From: Toxotes chatareus
Taxonomy: Eukaryota > Chordata > Actinopteri > Toxotidae
Assembly: GCA_016801885.1 (NCBI GenBank)
Contig: CM028892.1
Location: 10,300,114-10,364,113 of the forward strand
Length of the DNA stretch: 64,000 bases
Direction: 5' to 3'
Of this stretch, positions 36,701 through 50,005 are shown piece by piece. The notes under the pieces are model-generated. The model saw only the letters and a list, made by a program, of their open reading frames with translations. It searched no databases and had not been told where the DNA came from. The translations under genes and the position numbers were made by a program. The number at the start of each line of letters is the position of its first letter. Within the stretch, counting starts at the first letter, position 1.

Positions 36701-37536
36701 AACTCGTTTATCTTGTAAACACTGAAGCTTTTTTTAGTCCAAGGTTAAATGTAATGAAGTCAGCAGCTCATGAAACGACTGACACCAGACGTTTGTCCTC
36801 CTGTCAGTAAATGTCAACTCCACAGAAACTCGAGTCACATGAACTGTGCATTCAACTGAGCGTCATGTCCTTCCCTCCTCGTGCTGATGCTGATAAGGTC
36901 ATTCATGCTTTTTATCATCATTTCTTGATTTTAACAATCTGCTGTATTCAGCCAAAAATCAATGTCCCGCCCTCAGTCCAAACGCTGTCAGGATCACAGA
37001 ACTACTGTCTAATTACACTTTCAGCATTTCATCCAATTCTCTTGCTGAAACAAACTAAAGTTAAAACTGTACGTTTGTCACCAGAGAAACAAAAACCTGG
37101 TCCAGGTTCAGCCAAACATGATGCAGGGTCAGAGGTTTAAAGCTCAGCAAAAACATCTGGAGTTGGTGATTTGATTTTCATTTCAGGTATCATGAGAATA
37201 CAATCAGCTAATTTAATCAGCTCGGAAGCTGCTCATCAATCGGCTGATGGATCGAGACTAAACTGTAAAGATGGAAAGGCGGGAAAAACAAATTCCTGCA
37301 GCTTCTTCAAAAACTTCTACACAAGTGTCCTAAAAAGAGCCGATGCCACGGTGTGATTCTGTGCACAGCTCTGGAGGGAAAAACATCATGTGCTGGTTTC
37401 ACTGGAACATGAAGTAAAAAGTAAGATTGGCACCTTCAGACTCGCCGTAGCTGTGTTTTTCTTTGGAAGTGACGTCCTGAGCGATGATCCGGCTGCAGCC
37501 CACCAGAGGAAGCAGACAGAGCAGCAGCCACAGCAT
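27767..37536 (-). CDS. prlr: Prolactin receptor (class I cytokine receptor), 529 aa
   Basis: Single-pass hormone receptor signalling through JAK2/STAT5; in fish it serves ion and water balance. Minus-strand exons: 37536-37434 (signal peptide MLWLLLCLLPLVGC), 32777-32639, 31376-31207, 30150-29972, 29665-29512, 29208-29121, 28971-28902 and 28453-27767. They sum to 1590 bases in phase. FN3 domain 1 has FCRSPNMEDFTCWW and ECPDYVTAGPNSCHF; domain 2 ends in WSKWS (residues 231-235). A membrane helix spans about 251-272 (KLLVLILVMGVGVVTLLVIA), followed by box 1 FLPPIPKP (about 283-290). The CRSPN/GPNSCHF segments and a true WSxWS favour PRLR; GHR usually has YGEFS there. Some parts (TSIWKIYC, LVYELQY) resemble GHR, so a GHR-type paralogue is the alternative. 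The short tail suits a second teleost copy (prlrb), and ends in a Lys-rich stretch. Confidence 0.85.
28456..28790 (-). repeat. Purine-rich (plus) / pyrimidine-rich (minus) tract of ~330 bp at a prlr 3' splice site
   Basis: Nearly the whole intron before the last prlr exon is A/G on the plus strand, hence C/T on the transcribed sense strand, leading directly into the CCCTCAG acceptor. It is an extreme polypyrimidine tract. ORFs seen across it are low-complexity Phe/Ser/Leu strings and not real. Confidence 0.8.
31536..31567. repeat. GATG tetranucleotide repeat in a prlr intron
   Basis: About eight GATG/GGTG units in tandem. Confidence 0.85.
33711..33790. repeat. (CA)n microsatellite with regular CG interruptions, prlr intron
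   Basis: An 80-base CA tract; near its right end single G substitutions recur every 8-12 bases (ACACACGC), showing a secondary longer period. Confidence 0.95.
35022..35279. repeat. 43-unit hexamer minisatellite of CCTGAG and CCTGAT
   Basis: 258 bases consist only of the two six-base variants CCTGAG and CCTGAT in mixed order, with no length changes. It sits in the prlr intron between the signal-peptide exon and the next coding exon. Because the unit is divisible by three, all reading frames stay open, which produces false ORFs of Ser-Gly, Gln-Asp/Ala or Leu-Ser/Ile repeats. Confidence 0.97.
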
Positions 37537-37546
37537 CCTGCCGCTT

Positions 37547-40500
37547 CCTGTCAACCTGTCAACACAAACAAACAACATGAGCTCCAGGCCCAGAACCCCC
37601 CCCCACAACACCGCATGATCCCACAGTGCTTTGCTCATATTGGGAAAGTCTGGTCTCCATGTGATGAAGTCCACCAGCAGGGACATGTGACCCAAAGACA
37701 AGTGGACATTTAGATTTTGAAAGACGGCAGCGTGATCGCCCTTTAAAACCGTCCGTTCTCCTCACTCCCTCCTTCCTAACATCAGATCCGTGAAAAGCGC
37801 AGGCTTTCTGAACAGTTCCTTTCATTTCCTTTAAAAAAAAAAAAAACAGATCACAGAGAGAATAATTCAACCTCCTCCCACAGCTGCACCCAAAATCCGT
37901 CTCTTCCTGTGTGAAGAAATAACACCACCAGGTCCATGTCTGACAGCACCAACATGAACTGTTATTTAGAGCCATGACATCTGTGTTTAAATGTGAACTG
38001 TGTCTCTGATTATAACCTAAAGCGTTGGTGTGTACATCACATAAAGCTGCAGGTGGTAAACGTGAGCTTGTGTGTGTGAGTCAGTGAGTGACTGATGGCC
38101 TTGCTGAAGCTGGATCAGTCTAATACATTTTATTCAGCTAAGATCTGATTATGTTCCTATGAGCCAGCTGATTTATCGGACAGTATACCATGACATTCAG
38201 TGTGTTCAGCACAGACTGTACAGTATGAGTATGTGAAGTGGGACAGAGCAGGTCCCTCAACATTAATTAGTCTCCTGCTCATCAGACTCAGATCTGTGGG
38301 CTTTAAGGGTCTGTTGAAAGCTCATTAAACTAATCAGCTTAGTCCACTGAACTACTCCGTCAGAGGCTACTGAGCATGTGCAGGACGTCAGGCCAGAGCT
38401 CAGAGAGTCAGGGACACACGTTAGGATCCGCTGTTCCACAATCCACAGTCAGTTAGTTAGTTTCTCTTTTTTTGTTTTGGTTATTTTAAAGTCTCTCTGT
38501 GTCTCTCGGCCCGGTGAGGGAGACAGATGTGAACCCTGATCGGTGCAGCTGTGTTCAATAAGACTGAAGCGAGAAAACTTCCCTGGAAATATCTGATCAA
38601 AGAATCAATAACATTATGGATCTGTTCACGTAACTGATGCCAAGTTCAGTCCTGAAGCCCTGAAGTTGGAGACGCAGCCTTGCATGGTGGATGAACATCA
38701 TGTCTCATCAGAGGACAGCACACCTGAGCGAGGACGCACATAGCTGACTGCAGCTGCTGTCCATCGCACAGCGTGGCACTGATCCTCTGATGCCCAGGTG
38801 TTTTAAGTCTCTCATTAAGAGCATCAGATAAAAAACATGAGCTCAGATCAGGGACTTACATCACCTGTGTGACATGTCAGCGTCCCGTCCTGACGGTCTC
38901 ACACACTCCGCCGGCTGAATGTGAGCAGAGAAATCCCTGATTAACTCATTTAATTTGTTGATCTGATTGATCGAGTGTCTTTGCCCTCGATCTCCCATGA
39001 TTCAGTCTGAGCTGTGGTTATCTCTCTGTCCACCATCTGCAGCTGGCAGCTTCCTCCTCTTCTTCTCTCCTTCCATCTGTCCTTTGTTTCTTGTTTCCTT
39101 TGCTCTACTCTTCCTTCCTTTATTGATTTATTCCCTCACTACTTCCCTTTAATCTTCTGTCCTCCCTCTTTTCCTTCAGTCTATCCCTCCCTCCCTTCTG
39201 TTTTTCTTATTTCTATCCTTTCCTCACCCTTCCTTACAATCTTCCTCCTTTCCTGTATCCTTCCTAATTTTTTTGTCCTAATTTCTTTCTTTCCCTCCTT
39301 TTTTCCTCATTTCATTTTACCTGTTCTTTCTTTTCTTCCTGATGTTTTTCCTTCCATCACGTGTTTCTTCTGTCAGCTGATCTACATACATGTAAAGGCT
39401 GAGTCATTATGCACTTGGATATTTCGCTGCTGTCTCATTGCTTTTCCTTCAGCTGAGGATTTGAGGACTGAGAGCCACTGGTTTCCAGCTGTGTTGAGCA
39501 GGAACAGGAGCAGCTGACATAAAACAACATGAGAAAACAATAAAGAGCTTTATGTAAACGATCAGCACAAAAGACTCCTCTCTCTGGTGGAAGTAATGAA
39601 GTCACATGGCAGCTTAGGGGTTTTAAAGTCTGCACTCATGAGGAGCAGGACGACTGAGCTGGCATGCAAACAGCGGCAGCTCGATCCCCGAATGCTGGGA
39701 CAACAATCACAGTGAATAATCCCTGCTCTGATCTTACAGGAGCTGAGGATTAAAAACAAGGCCTGGTTTTATCTGGAAGCCCCAGCTCACCCTGACACAC
39801 CGACAGGACACAGCGGCACAAGACGACCGGACACAAAGCGATGACAGCAGAGAGATCAGGACGGCTCGGACCACATCTGCCACCCGTCACTCCTCACTCC
39901 AAACTGACTGCTGCGAAAGGCCAAAGGTCAACAACCAACCAAAATCGCAACCCACTGAAAGACGTGATGGCGGCCTGTGGCTCACGCCTGTGATGAATTG
40001 TTGTATATCAGCACGTTTCCTCTCAGGAGTTTTAGATCTGTCACTGTTTTATGACATTTTACAGAGATAAAATCTACTCGTGCAAACGACTGATCAACAG
40101 ATTGATCAATAACCATAAAGTCATCATTTCTTTCCATGCATCCTTTGCTTCAGGTGAGAGACAGACCTTCAGACACTGCTCTGTTGGTTTTCAGGTTAAA
40201 ATTAGTCTGTATTTGTTTATCTGCAGTTTACATTCCAACAAAAACAACATGGTTCCAGCTGTTCACTCATCCAACAGTCACGTGTTTTCTTCAGGATGAT
40301 TTATTGATGAAAGAAGCAAACTTCCTTCAGGCTTCTTCACTTCTCCTCCAGCTTATTAGCTAATTCACCATTTCCTGTTACACAGAAATGATTTAAGCAG
40401 CCGGAGGGTGAAGCCCCGTACAGGCCGCATTCATGTGACTGCTCCTCGGACTCACTGCTTTTCATTCATGCTTCGGAAATACAGAGGAGGCTGTGTGCCG

Positions 40501-43500
40501 CTGCTCTGAGCTCAGAGGGATGTTTTACTGTGGCCATAATGACTGAACATGCAGCTTAATGTGTCATTAAAGCCATAACTGGGGTGTAAGTTAGATAACA
40601 CCCAGCTGGATTATAACTGTTTACACTTGTGATTACTCTTCAGTTGGCCTGTAATCCACAGAGCACGTGGTCAAACTCTAACTCCTGATACAAAGGTGAC
40701 CAGGTGTGCTCTTAGAAAGTTCATCTATGCAACCTTTTATCAGCACAGTACATCTCCACGTCCTTGAACCCTAATAACACCAACAATGCATCCCACGGCA
40801 CTGATGTGGACAGACTGAAGGTTCAAAATAAAACGTTAAAGGTGTACGAGAGGAAAATCCCATCCTTTCATAGACTCAGGACTTTGGCAGCCACAGGATT
40901 GTTGGCTGAGGACTCACACTCCACGTGCACACACACAGTACTAACGCACTGCAGCATCAGGGCACTGAATGCTGACAGAAGGACACAGCCTCATCTCCAT
41001 CATCAGAAACAGCCACGTCCAGCTGTTCACGGCTGAAACATCTGGAAGACAAACAGCTCCACCTCCTCTACAACAATAAAACTCACAAACAAAATGTGTG
41101 TTTGCCATTTCAAACTGAAAACAGGTGACATCGCGGCCGGGTCCATTCACTGCTGTTCAGCAGCAGATTTAACACGCTTTTTTTTTTTTTTTAAAGATGT
41201 GAAGATTTTATATAACTCACCAACAGCATCTCCCAGCACACATCAATCCACCCTCCCCTCCAGTCTTTGCTCTTTTCATTAGGCCACATGCAAACTCTGA
41301 AAGACAAAACTAGATGAAACCATGAGTAAATAAACCAACGCCACCCTGTTAGTCACTGCTGCCCCTTCAGAACATTATAGAACCTGCACTACTGTTAAAA
41401 AGAGGAATTCTTGCTCATTTTCTGAACTAAATATTCTCAACCTGAAAAAATTCAGTGAAATCATTTTCTTGAAGGACGCACAAAAACCTAAACGCAACCT
41501 ATACACATCTCTCCAGTGACAAAGGTATTTGAATGCTGAAGGCCATGAATTCGGAGTTACTGAACCATCATGCGTCACAGCTTGATCCAATTATTCTTTA
41601 TGAATTTGAAAAATATCTGGAAAGCTATGAAGGGTTGGACGAGTGAAACTGTTGTGGTGGGAGGTCTCTAGGTGTCTCCGCAGGACGGACAGGAAGTCGC
41701 TCTGTGTCAACAAGTCAGTCTTTGTTGTGCTGAGCTGGATTTAGCCTCCAGTGACTCTGACCCTAAATACTTTCCAAAATGCTATTTATCAATTTTAGAA
41801 ATTAAGTCATTAACCCATTAGCTGGAGTCTAAACAGGTCTTAGAAAGGTCTCAAAGCTTAGTTGGTTTTAATACATTTAAATTCTGTGGAATTCAATTAA
41901 TGAATTGGTATTAAACTACAAAGTCCTGTCCTGGAGACTTTCCTGGAAACTGGACACTGGACTCGAGTCATCTCAGGACATTAATGGACCTGTAGCTGTT
42001 TAACTAAAAAAATATTACAAATAAAAAGGCCAGAAATCCTCTGTGTTTCCAGGTTTCTCAGGATTTTTCCAGAAAACTTAATTAAGATGATTAAACCCTC
42101 GAGCTTTGGACCCAAAACAGCCGGAGCCAACGACCACCAGCAGGAACGAGCTGTAGAAATAACATCACAGCTCTAACAACTGACGTCCGACCCGTTTCTC
42201 AAAGGTTCATCTGATATGTGAACGCAGCATCACTCTGCCTCACTATCTGATCCTCAACGGCCAATCACAACACCTGCTTTACCTGTTGCCGTGACGACCA
42301 GCTCCCTACCCATGCAGCGGCTGATCAATTCCCATCTCTGTGCCCTGCCGTCTGAAAGGAGCGAGGTCCCACTGGAAAGGTTTCTCATGACCCGCGGGCT
42401 GACAGGCAAATCTATACGACTGCTTCCTGAGGCTCAACGCCAAGAGACGCCGCGGCCGGACACACTGCGCCGCGCACACATGCCGATTCACACATTCACA
42501 CACAGATTACTGTGGACTGTGATCAGACTACTCTGCGAGACGAACACAAGAACCTTCCCTCAAACATCTCATTTAATCTTTAACCACTTTCAGTGGAAAC
42601 ATAAATCACAGCCGTGTGTGAAAAACCTTAGCAACTTGAAAAATCATTGAAAATATTTTAGTTTGCTCTTATTTTCATTAACAGGTCTGAAGACAGGTGG
42701 AGCAGGACGTGCCCACAGGTGATCAGTGTGTGTCCACATCTAATTACAGACGAGTGTGGGAGTGGAAATCAGACGGGAGGAATGTGTGCTGCTTCATGCA
42801 CCTGTGCCCAGGTGTACAAATCAGCAACTAGTCTGATCACTGTCAACAATTTTTTTATCTTTGGCATTAACAGCTCATTGATTTAATAGAAGCTTACTGT
42901 TTGAATTCATGATGTGATTCAATAAATTCATCTGTCTGGTTATTTAACCGCCGTCTGGTTATTTGATTGACAGTTTTTAAAAAGACAATTTTTATTTATT
43001 GATTTATTTCTTATTATTCTTGTGTGTTGACTCAGACTGTACAGGCTTTTATTTTCTCGCTTTAAATCAATTGATGCCTCAACTCCAAAACGACAAAACA
43101 AAACCAAAAACACACAATGGCTGCAGAAAGGCAGAGCCGCTGTGTGTGAGTCTCTGCTGAAGACGAGTCAGAGACACACTGAGCCACAGGTGGAGGAAGG
43201 AGTCAGTGTTCGCCATGACACATGAAATCCTGCTCCAGAGCTGCTCAAACCACAACACAACTCAACACAATTTGGTTCATTTAAATGACACACCGGGATC
43301 AGAAAGCAGAAGCTGCTCCGACGTAACCACAACACCGACTCATTCATTCGAAAATAATTAAATGATTCTATGAAGTTCTGTTCTTGGAATCATGTCTGCA
43401 AAACTCTGATTAATAAAACTGTTTGTCCTCACATGTCCTCAACTGAGAGTCGTCAGGGGAGACGGAGAAATTCACCCTGAGAGAGCAGACATTTAAAAAG

Positions 43501-46500
43501 CTATTTAAAATAAGAGATAAGGCTGTTGCTGTTTCATCACAGTGCCGTCCCCACAGGCCAGTCTCTGACCTTTAACAACAAAGGCTCCAATTAAATCCCA
43601 ACACACAAACAGGAATCACTTTATGGCAATGAAGTCACTTCAAAAGAGAGAAAGTTTATGGATCCTGGTGACATGCAGGCGAATTATCACCATCAGACTG
43701 ACGACAGAACAAACACGCTCTCTACAGGACTAAAACACACAGTTCGGAAACGTAATCGGGGAAGTGACCAACAGAACTTGTTGGGGTCAAGTCAAAGGTT
43801 TCCAGTGAACACACTTGATCAGAATCACCTGAGGAACCAAACTTAAACCAAAAGCCTCCCGAGCTGCCTGAGCTGGTCCTGTGCTGTTCTGAAGTTCAGG
43901 CGAAGCAGCAGTGGTCTGTCACACACTGTGTGTGAGGCCGACCATCATGCACTCTAACAATGTCACACTACTTCTTCCAGCTTCTGACTGTTTTCACTCG
44001 GCAGTGAGGATAAGACAGCAACGCGACGTCTCTGTCAGACACTGTGTTGGACTTTGTGACCACGACTTCAACCGTCCTGTGCAGACCCAGCAGTGATAAG
44101 TCTTATCTGAAGGATGTACGCTGCTCTGGAGCTCCACTCCAGCAGCGGCCAGAGCATCCACCCATCAGAGCTCACACAGCGCCTCAGGCAACACACACAC
44201 ACAGACAGGAAACACAGATCTGAACAGACAGGAGCATTCGATCCACAGGGAGTCACGTGTCATGTTTGGCATAAACACTGCAGTGTTATATAATCCTGTG
44301 TCCACGCTGACCTGTTACTGATTAACAGACAGTTATCATATGAATAACATGCTGACACTGAAACATCACGGACAATGCTTCGCTCTGAATGTAACACCAT
44401 CACCGCTGAGCGCCGACTCTCTGCACAGGACTGAAGGAACTCAGGTCACAGACCCAGGTGCTGAAGGTGACCAAAGCTGGACATAGGGTCAACACCAGGG
44501 GATACTGACACTCACACTGTCCACACATCAAAGACACAATATATATCTTTTAAATATTCATATATAGATGATGGAAAAACATAAGTCCTGTTGGTCCCAG
44601 ATGCTGCAGTTACCAGCAGCAACCATAGGTGTCACCAAAGCAGCCGGCACTGAAATCTTAAGGATTAGAACTTTAAAACAGAACCAGTCGGACTAATGTG
44701 CAGTGTCTTCTGCATTCTCAGTCTCACTGTAATGAAATTATGTTTGTCCAGGCCTGTGCAGAGACAAACAAGACATCTGCAGCTTCGCCTCGGCTGCTCA
44801 CATAATGAACATATGATGTTAAGGGTCATATGACACACGATTGGCCATATAGTATTAAATGTATGTGTTTAAATGGATTTTCCGCTCCACTGTGCAGCAG
44901 ACAGGAAGTACTGTACAACGTTAATGTTAAACTTGCTGCTTCTCTCGTCCCTTACATGCTGATTTCATGCTTTCATCAACAGGATTCCAGAGTTCTGAAC
45001 AAAATGGAGGCAGCAAACCAACGAGTGCTGAGCTTTAACTGCCTTTTACTCCATGACCCGTCACCATCACACACGAACCCTCCCACAGCTGCTCGTGGCA
45101 GGGCTCTAACCTGAGGCTGCACCAAACAGTTGTTTACAATTATTCTGCCAATTATTTTCTCCTTTAACCATCTGTTAGGTCGATAAAGCACCGGAGAATT
45201 TCTCTGGGCGACATCTTTAAATCTACTTTAAATCTGCTACTGTGGATTCACACTGGATTCAACTGCCCAAAACTGTACTGGACTAAAAATAACATCTTCA
45301 TCCTGTTCACACGTCACTGGCAACACAACAGGTTGGTGCTACAGAGTAAGACTAAGCCTTTATTTAAATGACAGCACCAGCCTGAAAGGTCAGAGTTCAT
45401 CTCAAAGCCTTAAACGTTAACGTCACAAGGTAAACTACATACAGCAGACTGTTAATGCTCTGCAGAGTCTGTGCATTCATTCATAGACCTGCAGCAACCT
45501 CAGCACCAGCAGGTCCCTGCAGTCAGACTTCCCATCAGTCACAGTCTGACACTAACAACAACAAAATCCTCTGTAAAGGCTGCTGGTTATCAAACGCGTC
45601 AGTCTACACCAACTGGGCTTCCACAACCTGCCGTGTCATTAAACATCCACGCCTACAACACGCAACACAAAAATCAAAGTTATGTTCACTTTCTGTGAAC
45701 AAAACCAGCCACAGGAAGCAAACTGGTCCACAGTGTAAAACAATACTACAACACAGAAAACAACTCAGAATAACTTTAACTTTCACTCGTTTACCTCTGC
45801 GCGTGCTAGGTGTGTCCAAATTTACAATTCTTATCTATGAGAACACGTGTGGGCACAGAGGAAGTGTAGTTAGCACTGGGTGGGAGGGCAAACGTCTTCT
45901 GTCCTCTGGTGACACAAACATTATCTGTGGTGGCAAAGTCGAACTAAATGTTTTTCATTAAATGTATGAAAGGAAAAAACATTTGAAACCTCCTGCAGCC
46001 GCCATCGCTGGACCACACGCCTCACTCAGATCAAACCACATCAGACTCCGTGGTCAGCTGTGATTTCTGTGATGCTAAAGCATCAGTTATACCAAAAAAG
46101 ACTCAAAAACACTGAGCAGATCAACAGGTGCTGTGTTAGTGCTGTGCACAGACACCAGCAAACACAGAGAGCTCATCTGAAAAACCACAGCAGCTGGAAA
46201 CATCTGCAGGACGAGTGCAGCTGAAATTCTCCTTTGAGTCACAGAATTTGGTTCAGCAGCAGCAACATAAATCAAACTTTCAGTGTTCAGATGAAATAAC
46301 ATACACTCCAATCCAACGGCTCAGAGTCAAACAGTCAAACAGCAGCACGCAGCATGTCCTGCACAGTGCTGGACATTTTATTTTACAGCCAGAATGAGAG
46401 GATTTAATGGACATGAACTGAGAAGGACTGAAAATATGTTTAAGCTGTCTATTAAAACTGGACTGAACTCCACTTAAGTTTATTGTTCAGATTCTAATCT

Positions 46501-47062
46501 TTCTCCCGCACATTGACCAGATTCTCCTGAACACACCTCTGGACAGGACCTGTACAAAACTTCAAAGTTAAATCCTATTTTTGTACAAGGCTCCTGGGCT
46601 GCAGCTTTACCTCTGCCTGCACAGATTACTCTAAAACTCAAGATGAGCAAATATGTTTAGAACGGAGTGAATGGTGCGGGAAGCAGGTGGAGGACAAACA
46701 TTCTTACTCCGGGTTTCTGCTGTGCAGCTTATTAGAGGACGGAAAAGACGTGAGACAGAAAACAAAAAGATGTGGATTGTCCTTATTTCTCCTCTGAAAC
46801 ACGTCTTCAACAGGTGTCCACCGCAGGTGCTCAGACCTGCTCCTACCTGCCTTAAAACCAGTCTGCACTTTGTTTACTCAGGAAATTCACTAACTAATTT
46901 ATTCTTTGTCTGAATTCACCGTCCATTTCATGCGCGATGCTCCTGATTAACTGGTCCCCTCGTTAATTTAGGAAACATTCACAACTTTTAATTCATGAGG
47001 CGCACCTGTGCACGAGCGCTCTGCGGTCACGGTTCAGATTATAAGAAATGAATCCGTCTTAC
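37547..47062 (-). other. Long prlr 5' intron without other recognisable genes
   Basis: Between the probable first exon near 47.1 kb and the ATG exon (acceptor TTGACAG just before 37547) lie 9.5 kb with no credible coding exon on either strand. Contents include a pyrimidine-rich tract at 39041-39365 and poly-A or poly-T runs near 37833 and 41179. Many short ORFs here show no family resemblance. Confidence 0.5.
39041..39365 (+). repeat. Pyrimidine-rich tract (CTTCC/CTTTC)
   Basis: About 320 bases of mostly C and T with repeated TCCTTCC-type words, in the large prlr intron. Confidence 0.7.
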
Positions 47063-47430
47063 CTCAGAATAAACCCCTTAGAGAGCCGCCTGCTGCCGCT
47101 CCACAGATTCCTGGAAGGTGCTTCCTCAAAGGTGCTTCAGACCCACACCGGGACCAGCAACGGCAGGTAGCCAGTCGATGCCGCCTGTTGTCCGGGTGAC
47201 GGAGCTGGTGATAGCGCTGCGGTGTTAGTCGGTGCTCTGGCAGCGCAGTGTTGCCTTCACTGCCTACCCTGTATTTTTCTATCCCCTCTCCTCTGTATGG
47301 AGATTTTCCTCCACCTGATCCCGCGTCATGAGCTAAACACCAGCTGGAGCTCCGGGCCTCCCATCTCTGAACCGAACCGCCCCCCTGCGTCGACACCGCT
47401 CTGCGCGGCTGGAGGCTGTATGGAAGACCG
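47063..47430 (-). promoter_or_regulatory. prlr: Probable non-coding first exon and promoter of prlr
   Basis: The segment 47.1-47.43 kb is relatively GC- and CpG-rich compared with its surroundings. Its minus strand ends in a very good donor, TTCTGAG followed by GTAAGAC, at 47063/47062. The receptor's ATG exon has an upstream acceptor and needs an untranslated exon on this side. The ORF over the region (47064-47489) has no family match. The start site is not resolved. Confidence 0.45.
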
Positions 47431-48302
47431 TTACTGCCAAAAACAAACAAACAAACAAAAAAATCAAGATTATGAAATACTTCATTCATTCAGAGTCAGT
47501 CTTATGATAAAGGGTAAAAAACACACCAAGTCAAGAATGAACTTCAGATAATTAGATAACTTGTTGTTTCTAAATGCCCTGATGGAGATCTTTTCATTTT
47601 ATAAGAGATAATCTTTCAGCCAATCACATGACCCCCCCCCAGGGAATATATTCTTTATGCTTAGAAGCTTTTAATGGGCCAAAAACTCCAATCTATAAAA
47701 AGCAGTGCATACAACAAAGTCTTAAAGAGCCCATGGTCATGTACAGTTTGTTTCGGGATGCATCTCTGCATGTTGTGATGGTGTTTTGGGACGTTTTGGG
47801 TCTTGCAGCAGCGCAGTCTGCCTCACAGGACGTGTGAAAGGGCAGTCACCTCAGATCAGTGTTAGCTTTGCCCCACAGAGACGGCAATAATCAGATTATT
47901 GTCCAGAGCGGCTTGTTTGGTTCCCGTGCTGCGAGGCCTGGAGTGTACGCCGCTCTGCTCCTTTACTGTCTCCTCGCTGATGTTTTACCAATGAGAACAG
48001 CATGACTGCTCAGTGCCCGGAGCGAGGAGGCATGACTCGAATTAGCTGGAGTGCATCCTCCTCCTCTGAATGATTCATCACACGGATCCACAATGTTGGA
48101 TAATCTGAGCAGATTAGAGGGAAATGAAACTAATCAAACTCAAACATCTGAAATATAAAAGGTGGATGTATTTAAAGTTACAGCTGCCACAGAAATGTCC
48201 CTCTGAGCAGTAGCAGAGTAAAGGTATGAAATCTGCAGCCCATCCACAGCTGCACACAAACATCCTGACTAACCAGTTCCTCTTCCTGCGCCTGTTGTTG
48301 CT

Positions 48303-48650
48303 CACTTCTTTAAGCTTCTTATCCAGCTCCTCCACCCTCTCGGCCCAGTCCTGCTCCTCGGCTTGCAGGACTTTTCTGGACTCCTGATGTTGGGCCTCCA
48401 GCTGGTCTTTGGCCTCCTTCACAGCGGCCTGGAGCTTGGCAATATTTGCTCCCAAATCTGAGCAACTGCTGTGTCTGTGATTTTCTGTAATTCATCCAGT
48501 TTGAGGCAAACAGCTTTCTCTTCAGTGTCGGTATGGTGGTCTGATTTCTGCTCCTCCACTTTGTCCTCCTCCTTCGAGTTTGTCCTGTTCATATGGGACT
48601 GATGGAAATCCTCACGGCTGAATGGCATGCTTGGTGTTAAGACATTCTAA
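48303..48650 (-). pseudogene. Coiled-coil protein exon broken by a frameshift
   Basis: From an acceptor-like TTCTGTTAG at about 48650 an open frame reads NVLTPSMPFSREDFHQSH and continues through a Lys/Glu-rich part to LDELQKITDTAVAQ (about 48467). From about 48466 a different frame continues with LGANIAKLQAAVKEAKDQL and later RVEELDKKLKE, ending at a good GTGAGC donor (exon end 48303). Both halves have heptad-like coiled-coil composition, so they look like one exon with a one- or two-base indel. No polypyrimidine tract supports an intron at the break. The family is not recognised; an assembly error or a real pseudogene are both possible. The segment 48672-48905 (minus), with QRRASSVRVSAGFTKLNSRL, may be another exon of it. 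Confidence 0.45.
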
Positions 48651-49401
48651 CAGAAATATATATAAATGTCTTTACACTCGTGTTTCATTGAATTCTGTCT
48701 GAATCACTTTCTGTTTCATTTCCTGTTTGAGAAGGGTTTTGAAAAGTCTTGAATTGAGTTTGGTGAATCCTGCAGAGACCCTGACAGATGAGGCTCGTCG
48801 CTGGGAGTCCCGCACAGAGGTTTCAGCTGCATCGTCCTCCATGTAAAGGAGAAGCCGCAGCACTTTGTGATTATGCATTGTGAAATGGGTCGGTGGTGAT
48901 GTCACAGTCGCTATGCAACAGATTTAATCTAATCCCTTCCCCCAGATTAGGAGGGAAAATCACTAGAAGTCCTTTTGTCTAAATTACACAGCGGGCGAGT
49001 GTTGTTCTAACCTTCACCTTCAGCCGCTTTATCGTTCACCATATGCTGCTATGCTCCACCGCAGGTCAACCGCAGGACATTTTCCATAAGGAGCTTGTCT
49101 CACTGCTGCGGGGAGGGGGTCACTGCTATGTTACTGTTACAGCCAGAGAAAATATCAAGAACGGTCTGAAGCAACGAGACGGAAGCAGAGGACGAGGGAT
49201 CTGACATCAGACACACACTCGCACATTCTGTCCAAGAGGACAGTTTGACAGGTGCAGGTCAGGGTGAGAAATCAGAAAAGAGAAAAATACAGGAACACTG
49301 AAACAAATCCCAACAACCTCCAGTGACAGAGGCTCAGAAAACACAGACACGTCAGATACAAGGATACACAGGCCTGCATTTAGGTTTCATACAGTACATC
49401 T

Positions 49402-49408
<7 letters not shown>

Positions 49409-49455
<47 letters not shown>

Positions 49456-49588
49456 TCTGGTGGTGTCGAACAAGCAGACAGATGGTTGTGGAAGCGAATG
49501 GGGAAAATACATTATTCAGACTGAACAAGGTTGAAGTTTAATGGCAGAGTGACAAACACGATGTGACAGAATGAGTCCAATACTATAC

Positions 49589-49650
<62 letters not shown>

Positions 49651-49652
49651 CG
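49409..49652. repeat. Inverted pair of microsatellites: (GT)23 at 49409-49454 and (CA)n at 49592-49652
   Basis: A GT tract and a CA tract on the same strand, 137 bases apart, are reverse complements and could pair as long arms. Confidence 0.9.
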
Positions 49653-50005
49653 CGTTTATCTTCGATGAATTAAAACCGTTTCATTTGTCTCAGATCATTA
49701 TTTTTCATGCTTCACTGTCTGAATCACTGTGAAATGAAATTAATGGCAAATCAACATTTGTCCCACAGACAGACACAGACTGTGTCCTTCAGAGGACTCT
49801 GATCAGTCCGTCTCCTACTTCTCTCTCTCTGATCAGTGATGGATGGCTCCTCTGTTTGCTGCTAGGTGGCAGTAACGCTCTGACACACTGTCCTGATCCA
49901 GATCTGAATCTGATTCTTTTTAGGATTTTAAAACTTTCAAATTATTATTAAAAACACATTTCAGACACACATCAACAGAAACAAAGCAAACTATCACTGG
50001 AGCTA

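Noticed and set aside
27767..37536. Growth hormone receptor as first choice
   Set aside because: A true WSKWS motif and the CRSPN/GPNSCHF segments favour the prolactin receptor; kept only as an alternative.
39014..39517. 167-codon ORF in the prlr intron
   Set aside because: Pyrimidine-rich low-complexity translation with no domain.
45455..45961. 168-codon plus-strand ORF
   Set aside because: Composition is unbiased intronic sequence with no family features; consistent with chance.
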